From positions 13,170 through 77,169 of the forward strand of contig JBDNCJ010000006.1 in the NCBI GenBank assembly GCA_046719715.1: a stretch of DNA of 64,000 nucleotides, read 5' to 3'. This DNA is from JANWWM01 sp046719715 (lineage in GTDB: Bacteria > Bacteroidota > Chlorobiia > Chlorobiales > Thermochlorobacteraceae). A program made the translations under genes and the position numbers. Under the pieces are notes generated by a model that searched no databases, had not been told where the DNA came from, and saw only the letters and a list, made by a program, of their open reading frames with translations. Positions 33,803-42,600 of this stretch are shown piece after piece (within the stretch, counting starts at the first letter, position 1; each line of letters opens with the position of its first letter).

Positions 33803-35008
33803 ATGTCATTTACACGCATCTCTGAAATCGGGGAATTTGCTTTGATTGACCGACTTGCAACCCTCATTCAACCAACCGAATCTCAACTTTCCACGCTCAA
33901 AAAAGGTATCGGCGACGACTGCGCCGTCATTGAACTTCCAAACGGCAAATTGCAAGTCATTTCCACCGATTTGCTCATTGAACAGATTCATTTTGATTTA
34001 CTCACCACGCCGCTCGAGCACTTGGGCGCGAAAGCCATCAGCGTGAATGTTTCTGACATTTGCGCCATGAACGCCAAGCCGCTTTATGCGACGATGAGCA
34101 TTGGACTTTCCAACAATGTTTCCGTCGAGATGATTGAGCAGATTTACGAAGGCGCGACGCGCGTTGCCAAGCAATACGGCATTGCGATTGTCGGCGGCGA
34201 CACGTCGGCGAGCATCACGGGATTGGTGATTTCGGTTACGATTGTCGGCGAAGTTGATGCCGATAAAATCACCTATCGAAGCGGCGCAAAGTCAGGCGAC
34301 TTCATCTGCATTACGGGCGATGTCGGACGGTCGTTTGCGGGCTTGAAAGTGCTTATGCGCGAGCGTCAAACGATGCTTGATACCTTCGCGGAAAATCCCG
34401 ATATGGATAAATCCACTTACAAAGCCGATTTGTCGGAATATCAAAAAGCGATTGAAAAACACCTGCTTCCCAAAGCGCGCATTGATGCGGTCAAGTTTTT
34501 TCATGAGGCGGGAATTGTTCCAACCTCAATGATTGATGTTTCAGATGGCGTTGCGTCTGAACTCAAACACCTCTGCCGAAATTCACAAACGGGCGCGTTG
34601 ATTGAAGAATCCAAGATCCCGATTCTTTCCGAGACGCGCGAAGTTTCGGACGAATTCGAAGATGATGGCACCACCTACGCGCTTTTCGGTGGCGAAGACT
34701 ACGAATTGCTTTTTACGATTTCGCCAAACGATTTAGAAAAACTCTCTGCGTTTAAAGACATTCACATCATCGGCAAAGTGCTCGACGCTTCCCATGGCGT
34801 TAAAATGCGCGACCTCTTCGGCACCGATATCGACTTGCAAAACACTTCTGGCTTTCAACACTTCGCCGAAGAAGACGAGCACTTTTTTGAAGACGAAGAC
34901 GAACACACTCACAACGGACACGACCACGATGCACACGGTCGTAATGGGCATAATCATAACGGACATGATGACGCGGACGAAGACATTTGGGGCGAGCGCA
35001 AAAATTAA
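33803..35008 (+). CDS. thiL: Thiamine-monophosphate kinase with His/Asp-rich C-terminal tail
   Basis: Phosphorylates thiamine monophosphate to thiamine diphosphate. Motifs: KGIGDDCAVIE, STDLLIEQIHFDL, VNVSDICAMNAKPLYA, VGGDTSAS, ITGDVGRS and MIDVSDGVASELKHLC. The catalytic domain ends near residue 352. About 50 further residues are very rich in His, Asp and Glu (ten His; EDEDEHTHNGHDHDAH as an example), giving 401 residues against the usual 325-350. The tail looks like a metal-binding segment; the kinase needs Mg2+, and a storage or chaperone role for Ni, Zn or Co is conceivable. The gene diverges from NTase-HEPN copy B with 41 bp between starts. Confidence 0.92.
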   Translation: MSFTRISEIGEFALIDRLATLIQPTESQLSTLKKGIGDDCAVIELPNGKLQVISTDLLIEQIHFDLLTTPLEHLGAKAISVNVSDICAMNAKPLYATMSIGLSNNVSVEMIEQIYEGATRVAKQYGIAIVGGDTSASITGLVISVTIVGEVDADKITYRSGAKSGDFICITGDVGRSFAGLKVLMRERQTMLDTFAENPDMDKSTYKADLSEYQKAIEKHLLPKARIDAVKFFHEAGIVPTSMIDVSDGVASELKHLCRNSQTGALIEESKIPILSETREVSDEFEDDGTTYALFGGEDYELLFTISPNDLEKLSAFKDIHIIGKVLDASHGVKMRDLFGTDIDLQNTSGFQHFAEEDEHFFEDEDEHTHNGHDHDAHGRNGHNHNGHDDADEDIWGERKN

Positions 35009-35028
35009 CGTGGCTATGATTGACGCCG

Positions 35029-35517
35029 TTACTTGAAAATGTCTTCCAAGCGCAGTTCCACTCCTGTGGCTTTGTCAGTAATCAAGCCTTTGGTGAAAGT
35101 TTCTGTCGGTGAATCAGGATAAAAGATGTGAACGGTTTTCAGCGGCGGAAGGATAATCCAAGCGGATTTGACGCCAGCGGGAAAGTAGACATCGCGGATT
35201 TTTTCCACCAGCTCGTTGAGCGGCTGGGTCGGCGAAAGAATTTCAATCGTTGTAATCGGCGGAGTTTTCATTTTCGGCTCGTCGCGCTCCCAATCATCTT
35301 GCATTACAGGATAGATTGCCAAATCGGGGTTTGCTTTCCCCGAACTCAATTCCAAACTCAGCTCACTGAACACATCATACTTTTCATCATATCGGCTTAT
35401 CAGAGCGAATGATAATCGTGCTTCAATCTTTGAATGGTTTTTGCTTGGCATAGGTTTTCCACGTTCAAGTTCGTATTGAGAGAGCGTTTGTTGGGTTTCA
35501 AGTGCGGTGGTTTCCAT
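35029..35517 (-). CDS. Uma2/DUF820 family protein (PD-D/ExK nuclease fold)
   Basis: A 162-residue Uma2-type protein. Typical features: YELERGKPMPSKNHSKIE, NPDLAIYPVM with the conserved PD, TTIEILSPTQ (Glu of the E-x-K core) and EKIRDVYFPAGVKSAWIILPP. The fold is the restriction-endonuclease type and the family is expanded in cyanobacteria and Chloroflexi, often in mobile or defence contexts; activity has not been shown here. Start at ATG 35517 (METTALETQQ). It converges with thiL (20 bp between stops). Confidence 0.8.
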   Translation of the reverse strand: METTALETQQTLSQYELERGKPMPSKNHSKIEARLSFALISRYDEKYDVFSELSLELSSGKANPDLAIYPVMQDDWERDEPKMKTPPITTIEILSPTQPLNELVEKIRDVYFPAGVKSAWIILPPLKTVHIFYPDSPTETFTKGLITDKATGVELRLEDIFK

Positions 35518-35698
35518 CGTGCGATTTCGGTTTAGGTTATGCGCCAAATTTTCAACGGGTGAAACATAGTCAAACGGACGGGTTCTCGCAATTGAGGGCG
35601 AAGTTTCGTATTATTGATTCTCACAATGTTTCTTTTCAACTCTGCAAAAGACCATATCGTCAAGCAGTAACTTCATTAACTTTTTCACACCGTTTGTT

Positions 35699-36751
35699 AT
35701 GTCAAAAATCAAAGTCGGTATCAATGGGTTCGGTCGGATTGGTCGCCTTGTCTTTCGCGCCATCGCCGAGCAGGGGCTTCTTGAAAACGAAGTCGAAGTC
35801 GTCGCTGTCAACGACCTTGTTCCTGCCGATAATCTTGCGTATTTGCTCAAATACGATTCCATTCAAGGGCGATTTGCGCACAGTGTTGCGAGCGAAAAAT
35901 CCAGCCCAGCGGTTGCCGAAGACGACCTGTTGGTCGTCGGCGGTCATAAAATCAAGTGCCTTGCCGTCAAGGAAGGTCCTGCCGCGCTCCCTTGGAAGGA
36001 ATTAGGGTGCGAGATTGTGCTTGAATGCACGGGCTTATTTACCGAAGCCGAAAAAGCCAAAGGACACATTACGGCGGGCGCGAAGCGCGTCATCATTTCC
36101 GCTCCGGCAAAAAATGAAGACATCACCATCGTCATGGGCGTCAATCACGAAAAGTATGATGCGTCTAAACATGTGATTATCTCGAATGCCTCTTGCACCA
36201 CAAACTGCCTTGCGCCCGTTGTGCATGTATTGCTCAAAGAGGGATTCGGCGTTGAAGAAGGCTTGATGACAACCGTTCACTCCTACACAGCGACACAAAA
36301 GACCGTCGACGGTCCGTCAAAGAAAGATTGGAAAGGCGGACGCGCGGCGGCAATCAACATCATTCCTTCAACCACAGGCGCGGCAAAAGCCGTCGGACTT
36401 GCGATTCCCGAAGTCAAAGGCAAACTTACCGGCATGAGCTTCCGCGTGCCAACACCAACCGTTTCCGTTGTCGACCTGACCGTGCGCACCGTCAAGGAAA
36501 CCTCTTACAAGGAAATTTGTGCCGCCATGAAAAACGCCAGCGAAACTTACCTTAAAGGCATCTTGGCTTACACAACCGACGAAGTTGTTTCCAGCGATTT
36601 CATTCACGACACGCACTCGAGCATCTTTGATGCAGGTTCAGGCATCGAGCTCAACAGCCGATTCTTCAAGCTCATCAGTTGGTACGACAACGAATGGGGC
36701 TACTCTAACCGCGTGGTCGATTTGCTCAAATACATCGCCACCAAAGGCTGA
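35699..36751 (+). CDS. gap: Glyceraldehyde-3-phosphate dehydrogenase, type I
   Basis: NAD(P)-dependent glycolytic dehydrogenase, 350 residues, slightly longer than the 330-340 norm because of an insertion after RFAHSV. Motifs: NAD-binding KVGINGFGRIGR, the catalytic SNASCTTNCLAP with the Cys nucleophile, and SWYDNEWGYSNRVVDL near the end. It stands alone between a Uma2 gene and a UspA gene and is followed by a terminator. Confidence 0.97.
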   Translation: MSKIKVGINGFGRIGRLVFRAIAEQGLLENEVEVVAVNDLVPADNLAYLLKYDSIQGRFAHSVASEKSSPAVAEDDLLVVGGHKIKCLAVKEGPAALPWKELGCEIVLECTGLFTEAEKAKGHITAGAKRVIISAPAKNEDITIVMGVNHEKYDASKHVIISNASCTTNCLAPVVHVLLKEGFGVEEGLMTTVHSYTATQKTVDGPSKKDWKGGRAAAINIIPSTTGAAKAVGLAIPEVKGKLTGMSFRVPTPTVSVVDLTVRTVKETSYKEICAAMKNASETYLKGILAYTTDEVVSSDFIHDTHSSIFDAGSGIELNSRFFKLISWYDNEWGYSNRVVDLLKYIATKG

Positions 36752-36780
36752 TTCAACCAACCATTTCACAGTTCTTTACA

Positions 36781-36840
36781 AAGCCCTCTTTTTATTGCGA
36801 GGATTACAGCGAGGATTACAGCGAGGAAAGGGGGCTTTTT
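36781..36840 (+). terminator. Terminator after gap, with a 12-bp tandem repeat in the loop
   Basis: AAGCCCTCTTT (36781-36791) pairs with AAAGGGGGCTT (36827-36837), 11 bp with one G-U, followed by TTTTT. The 35-nt loop holds GCGAGGATTACA twice in tandem (36797-36808, 36809-36820) plus a partial third GCGAGGA, so the loop length is open to slippage. Confidence 0.78.
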
Positions 36841-36871
36841 CCTAAAATGAACAGCCACAAGGAGTTTTGCG

Positions 36872-37324
36872 ATGATTCACATTCAAAAAATTCTCTGCCC
36901 GATTGACTTTTCGGCGCCGTCTCGAAACGCGCTTCGCTATGCCAATGAGTTCGCCAAAGCGATGAACGCTAAAATCACCGTCATGCACGTCATACAGCCC
37001 CAACCGATTGCCGCCGACGTCAATGTGCCTTACGTGCCGCTTGAAATTGAACTTGAAAAAAACGCAAAAGACGATTTAGCGCGAATCGTTAAAGAGGAAG
37101 TTCATGATGGCGTTTTGGTCGAGCAAGTCTTGGCATTTGGCTTGCCGTCGGATTGCGTGATTGCGCAAGCAAGAAAAGAAAACGTCGACCTAATTATTCT
37201 GGGCACGCACGGACGAACAGGAATTTCCCGCTTGTTGATGGGAAGCACGGCGGAAAGCGTCATTCGCCAAGCCGCGCGTCCCGTTTTAGTCGTCAAAGCG
37301 TCTGAAAAAGAGTTTATTTCATGA
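36872..37324 (+). CDS. Universal stress protein UspA family
   Basis: A 150-residue single-domain UspA. It opens KILCPIDFSAPSRNAL and has a full ATP-binding signature GTHGRTGISRLLMGST (Gx2Gx9GS), so it should bind ATP, unlike the non-nucleotide UspA branch. AAGGAG at 36859-36864 precedes the ATG by 7 nt, one of the clearer ribosome sites in the window. Related to the tandem protein at 26648-27520. Confidence 0.9.
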   Translation: MIHIQKILCPIDFSAPSRNALRYANEFAKAMNAKITVMHVIQPQPIAADVNVPYVPLEIELEKNAKDDLARIVKEEVHDGVLVEQVLAFGLPSDCVIAQARKENVDLIILGTHGRTGISRLLMGSTAESVIRQAARPVLVVKASEKEFIS

Positions 37325-37414
37325 GTTCGATTGCGCTTTGCTCAATCGGTTACTTTTTTTCCTGAAAGTCCATTTCGTATCTTTCTCGCAAACTTTATTA
37401 ATCACTCCAATTCT

Positions 37415-38254
37415 ATGTCTTGGTATAAGCGAGAGCGTCCTTCGGTACTGACTGAAAAGAAACGCGATATGCCCGAAGGACTATGGTGGAAATGCGATGA
37501 GTGCGGCGCGACCATTCATCGCAAACAGTTGGAAGACCATCTCTACACTTGTCCAAGTTGTGGCAATCACTTCCGAATTTCACCTCAAAAGTATTTCGAG
37601 ATTCTTTTTGACAGCGAAAAGTTCGAGGAGTTCGATGCCAACCTTCGTTCAGCCGACCCGCTTCATTTCGTCGATACTAAACGCTATGTTGACCGAATCC
37701 AGAGCACGATTAAAAAAACGGGATTGAACGACGCCTGCCGCAACGCAGTCGGGAAGATTTCAGGACGGGAGACGGTTGTTTCGGCAATGGATTTCGGATT
37801 TATCGGCGGCTCGATGGGTTCAGTGGTGGGCGAAAAAGTGGCACGTGCGATTGATAAAAGCCTCGCACTCAAAGCCCCGCTGGTCGTGATTTCACAATCC
37901 GGCGGCGCACGCATGATGGAAGCGGCTCTTTCGCTGATGCAAATGGCGAAAACTTCCGCTCGTTTGACGCGCCTTCACAAAGCAGGCATTCCATATATCT
38001 CACTGATGACCGACCCAACAACGGGCGGCGTTACAGCATCGTTTTCTATGCTGGGCGATTTCAACCTTGCCGAACCCGGGGCACTTATCGGCTTTGCCGG
38101 TCCGCGCGTCATCAAAGAAACCATTCGCCGCGAATTGCCCGACGGATTTCAACGCGCGGAATTTCTGCAAGAACATGGCTTCGTTGATAAAATCGTTCAT
38201 CGGAGAGAACTCAAAAACACTCTGTCTCAACTCTTTGACCTCATTTGCGATTAA
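37415..38254 (+). CDS. accD: Acetyl-CoA carboxylase carboxyltransferase subunit beta
   Basis: Beta half of the carboxyltransferase that transfers CO2 from biotin to acetyl-CoA to start fatty-acid synthesis. It is 279 residues. An N-terminal zinc ribbon (CDECG at about 28 and CPSCG at about 47), then the crotonase-like core with SQSGGARMMEAALSLMQMAK, ISLMTDPTTGGVTASF and IGFAGPRVIKETI. The start at 37415 (MSWYKRERP) is normal for AccD. Its partner accA is 24 kb away at 62507-63496. The arginase gene follows after 15 nt. Confidence 0.97.
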   Translation: MSWYKRERPSVLTEKKRDMPEGLWWKCDECGATIHRKQLEDHLYTCPSCGNHFRISPQKYFEILFDSEKFEEFDANLRSADPLHFVDTKRYVDRIQSTIKKTGLNDACRNAVGKISGRETVVSAMDFGFIGGSMGSVVGEKVARAIDKSLALKAPLVVISQSGGARMMEAALSLMQMAKTSARLTRLHKAGIPYISLMTDPTTGGVTASFSMLGDFNLAEPGALIGFAGPRVIKETIRRELPDGFQRAEFLQEHGFVDKIVHRRELKNTLSQLFDLICD

Positions 38255-38269
38255 CTCGACCGATTAGCT

Positions 38270-39178
38270 ATGAAAGTTCGACTCATCGGCGTTCCTTTGG
38301 ATTTAGGCTCGGATTATCAAGGCGCAAATTTAGGTCCTGCCGCCATTCGCATCGCTGGATTGCAAGAGAAGATTGAAGAATTAGGACATGAGGTCTACGA
38401 CGACGGTGATTTACCCGTCCCGCCTCGCAAGTCGCTTTCGGTGGGCGCGCCGAATGCCAAGTTCCTTGACACGATTCAGAAAATTGCCACCGACCTTTGC
38501 GAGCGCGTTAATCAGGCGTTAAGCGAAAATGCGTTTCCCGTTGTCATTGGCGGCGACCATGCCATGGCCATCGGCACGATTGCCGGCGTTTCCAAATTTT
38601 TCAGACAGCGCGGTCAAAAAATCGGACTGATTTGGATTGACGCACATGCCGACATCAACACGCCCGAAACGTCGCCCAGCGGCAACATTCACGGCATGCC
38701 GCTTGCCTCCGTTCTCGGCATGGGGCGTCCTGAACTTGTAAATATCGGCGGCGACGGCACCAAACTTCTGCCCGAACACGTGCATCTTATCGGAATCCGC
38801 TCGGTTGATAAAGCTGAGAAAACTCTGCTAAAAAAAATGGGCGTTAATTTTTACACCATGACCGACATTGACAAACGCGGCATTCAAGAAATCATCAGCA
38901 AAGCCTCTGCGCATTTGGTTAAATCCGTCGATGCCATTCACATCAGCCTTGATTTGGACGGATTAGACCCCGACATCGCGCCCGGCGTTGCAACGCCTGT
39001 CAAAGGCGGTCTCGACTACCGCGAAGCCCACCTCATCATGGAAACGATTGCGGAAACAGGCAAACTCGCTTCAATGGAAGTTGCCGAGCATAATCCGATT
39101 TTGGATATTCGAAATCGCACCGCCGAAACGGCAGTCGAGCTTATTCAATCCGCACTCGGTAAACGCATTGTCGATTAA
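38270..39178 (+). CDS. rocF: Arginase
   Basis: Ureohydrolase of 302 residues hydrolysing arginine to ornithine and urea with two Mn2+ ions. Metal ligands: GGDHAMAIG, the IDAHADINTP motif, and the SLDLDGLDPDIAPG segment near the C-terminus. The N-terminus VRLIGVPLDLGSDYQGANLGPAAIR is arginase-type rather than agmatinase. Agmatinase or formimidoglutamase cannot be fully excluded, but the motifs favour arginase. It follows accD by 15 nt and precedes a receiver protein by 21 nt. Confidence 0.9.
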   Translation: MKVRLIGVPLDLGSDYQGANLGPAAIRIAGLQEKIEELGHEVYDDGDLPVPPRKSLSVGAPNAKFLDTIQKIATDLCERVNQALSENAFPVVIGGDHAMAIGTIAGVSKFFRQRGQKIGLIWIDAHADINTPETSPSGNIHGMPLASVLGMGRPELVNIGGDGTKLLPEHVHLIGIRSVDKAEKTLLKKMGVNFYTMTDIDKRGIQEIISKASAHLVKSVDAIHISLDLDGLDPDIAPGVATPVKGGLDYREAHLIMETIAETGKLASMEVAEHNPILDIRNRTAETAVELIQSALGKRIVD

Positions 39179-39199
39179 CCTCAAAATAAACTTCTACCA

Positions 39200-39583
39200 A
39201 TGATTATTTTTATTGACGACGATACACAGATTTTAGAAGTCCTCAACGATTTTTTCAGCGACCTCTACGAAGTAAAAACCTTTGACCAGCCTTGGCAAGC
39301 CCTTCGTTTCATTGAAGACAACAAACGCTTGATTGAAGTTTGCGTTACCGATTACAAAATGCCCACCGCAAATGGGATAGAACTTGCCAAAAAAATTCGT
39401 GCGGTTGACCCCAACATCATGATTATCCTCATGTCGGGCTTCATTGACTTTCCGACCATTGAAGAACACTTGAAATCACGCTTGATTTACCAATTCATCA
39501 ACAAGCCTTTCGTTTTGGAGCGAATGGCGCAAACGATTGAAACAGCGAGTAAAATTTATTTAAAGAAAAGTTCTCTTTTATAA
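39200..39583 (+). CDS. Single-domain response regulator (CheY-like)
   Basis: A 127-residue receiver domain with no output domain. Acidic pocket D6-D7-D8, phosphoacceptor D51 (CVTDYKMP), Ser at LMSG, and Lys in FINKPF. The KMPTANGIELAKKI and YQFINKPFVLERM stretches match receivers found with HD-GYP or histidine-kinase relays. It follows the arginase gene by 21 nt and lies just before the T9SS-exported protease; the double-receiver protein and histidine kinase are 4-6 kb further on. Confidence 0.9.
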   Translation: MIIFIDDDTQILEVLNDFFSDLYEVKTFDQPWQALRFIEDNKRLIEVCVTDYKMPTANGIELAKKIRAVDPNIMIILMSGFIDFPTIEEHLKSRLIYQFINKPFVLERMAQTIETASKIYLKKSSLL

Positions 39584-39603
39584 TTGTGATTCTTTTAACC
39601 AAT

Positions 39604-39633
39604 GAGCCAGCGCGCGCCGGCTCGTTCTTTTAT
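39604..39633 (+). terminator. Terminator after the receiver gene
   Basis: GAGCC (39604-39608) pairs with GGCTC (39619-39623), with an additional GC-rich loop (AGCGCGCGCC), followed by GTTCTTTTATT. It lies 20 nt past the stop and separates the receiver from the protease gene. Confidence 0.6.
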
Positions 39634-39659
39634 TCCTTAACACAAACCGCATCTCAACA

Positions 39660-42600
39660 ATGAAAAACACACGACTCTTAACGCTTCTGCTTGTGTTGCT
39701 TCTGCAGACGTTTGCTTTTGCGCAAGCACAAGAGTCAAACTCCGAGCGGACGTTTGAACAACTCTTTGCCGAAAAAAATGCACGCACGCCGGCACAGCAA
39801 AAAATTGAATCCAACATTCTGCAAAAAGCGTCGGCAATGCGCCAAGCAGGCTTGACGTCGCAAAACGCTCAAATGCGAAACGCCAGTCAGTTCAGCGATA
39901 AGCACGGCGTTCAAGTCGATGAACAAGGCAGAGTTTATGTGTATCTGCGTCCGACGAAGAGCGCGACCTTTGAGCAACTTGAATCCATCGCGCTTCAATA
40001 TGGTGCAAAACTTGGCGCCACCAATTCAGAGTTCAAAATCGTTCAAGCGTGGATTCCGTTTGATAAGTTGGAAGACGTGGCAGGACAAGCGGCGATTGCC
40101 TCTATTCAGCCCGTCTTGCGTCCTGTAACACAAGTAGGCAGTGTGATTTCACAAGGTCGTGATAAATCGCGCGCCAACACGATTCACACGCGCTACAACG
40201 TGCGCGGCGGCGGCGTGAAAGTCGGCGTGCTTTCCGACGGATGCGACGGGTTTCAACAATCCATCGCGTCAGGCGACTTGATTGGACTTCAAGTGATTGA
40301 CAACAGCGCGGGCGGCGCTGAAGGAACGGCGATGCTTGAAATCATTCAGGACGTTGCGCCGCTTTCCAACCTTGCCTTTGCAACGGCATTTGGCGGTGTT
40401 GGTGGATTCATCAACAACATTCAAGCCCTTGCCGATGCGGGTTGCAAAGTCATTACCGACGACGTGCGCTACTTCGGCGAACCTGTCTATGAAGACGGTC
40501 CGATTGCGCAAAAGGTCGACCAAGTTGCAACGATTAACGACGTCGTCTATACCTCTTCGGCGGGCAATAACAACCTTGAAACCTACTCGACTGACCTCTA
40601 TGTCGGAATGTCGCCCGTTACTTTACCGCAACTTGTCGGCACGGTTCACAACTTTGGCACGCAAGCCTCACCTGACGATAATCAAACATTTAGCGCACCG
40701 ACTAGCGCAGGCGTCTCGGTTGAACTTCAATGGGCAGATGCCTTCGGTGCCTCGAGCAACGACTACGACCTTTACATTGTCAATTTGAATAACAACACCA
40801 TCGTTGCCAGCGGCACGAGCACACAAAACGGCACACAAGACCCGTTGGAATTTGCCACGCTCAGCGCGGGCGGCACATTCCGCGCCGTTGTGCATTTGAA
40901 GAGCGGCAACCCCGTTCCATTCAAAATTTTCTACCGCTCGTTTGCAGGCACAGCTTCAATTAGCCTTTCATCACCAGCGGCACCGCAAATTGCAAATACG
41001 GGCGGACACGCGGGCGCAAATGGCGCATTAGGGTGCGCGGCAGTCAATGGCGGCACAACGGCGACGACAGGCTCACCATCCGCAATTCGCAATTACAGCG
41101 CACGCGGTCCTGTAACGATTTACAACGGCGGATTCCCAAACCTTTTGGAGACGCGCAATAAGCCCGACATTACAAGTTTCGACGGCGTGCGCGTTACGGG
41201 CAACGGCGGATTCCCAACCGTCTTTGATGGCACTTCGGCGGCGGCACCGCATGTGGCGGGCATTGCGGCACTCATTCGTTCTGCAAGTCGCAACCTCACG
41301 GCGGCACAAGTGCGCAACGCGATTCGCAACACCGCCGTGGATTTAGGCGACGCCGGCTTTGACCCCGTCTTCGGATTTGGACGCGCCGACGCATACAGCG
41401 CCGTAACTTCCGTGCTTGAAGGCACCGCGATTTATCAGAACCTAAATCTTCTGGCGATTCCCGACAATGACACGACGGGCGTCAGTGTTACGGTCAATGT
41501 CAGTGGCTCTGGCACCGTGAGTTATGTTGCCTTGAGCCTCTCGACGACGCATACGCGCTTAGGCGATTTAGTCGTTACGCTTCGCTCGCCGACGGGCACA
41601 ACGCGCACGCTTGTCAATCGCTCGGGTGCAACCACAGGTGCGTCAACGGCTCAACGCGCACATATTGCCCTTGAAAATGTCGGCGCGCTTTCGATTGGCA
41701 CGACGCAAACGAACGCAAACCTCATCGGCTACTTCCGACCTGTTCCTGATACATTTGCTTTCTTCGGAGAGGCAATTAATGGGAACTGGATTGTTACGGT
41801 TTCCGACCGCGCCGCAACCAACGTCGGCGCACTTCAACAAGTTGGGTTAATCATCAACGCGACGCCGGCACTTGCCGCGCCCGTATTTGTTTCTACACCG
41901 CCGACCGTTGTTGTTGGAGGTTCAGTCTACTCTTACACGGCGATTGCGGCAGGCAATCCCACACCGACGCTCTCTCTGACGACCGCACCACAAGGCATGA
42001 CGCTTAATTCTGCGACGGGCGCAATCAGTTGGAATACGCAAAGCGTTGCCTTCGGCACATATCCCGTCGTCGTTCAAGCGCAAAATTCGCAAGGCACGGT
42101 TACACAAGAGTTCAGCGTTACCGTCCGCGCCAGCGATTGGACGCGCCAAACGCCCGCCGCACAACTTGCCAACTTCCAACTCTACGAAGTCGCGCTTGCC
42201 GGCGGCAGTGATACGCTCAATATCTGGGCGGTCGGTTCGCAATCGCTTCAATCCGGTCCGACGCGCGTCATGCGTAGTACCGACGGCGGCACGACTTGGA
42301 CAAACGCCACAGGAAATCTGACCACATCAGGCAGAGCCTTCACGATTGGTGCGGCGTCTGACCAAATTGCGGTTGTCGGCTTTGAAAACGGCACGGCGTT
42401 CCGAACCGTGAACGGCGGCACGACTTGGTCGGCGGTTACTTGGCCTCCGCCCGTCAATACCTTTATGAACCGTGTTCTCTTCGTCAGCCCAACCGTCGGT
42501 TATGCACAAGGCGACCACGCCCCTGCGCCCAACCTTCAATGGCCCGTCTATAAAACCACTGACGCAGGCGCAACTTGGACACTCACCAATACGCCAAACG

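Noticed and set aside
33762..33809. Longer start (ATG at 33809) for NTase-HEPN copy B
   Set aside because: It would overlap the start of the divergent thiL gene; the ATG at 33761 matches the family N-terminus.
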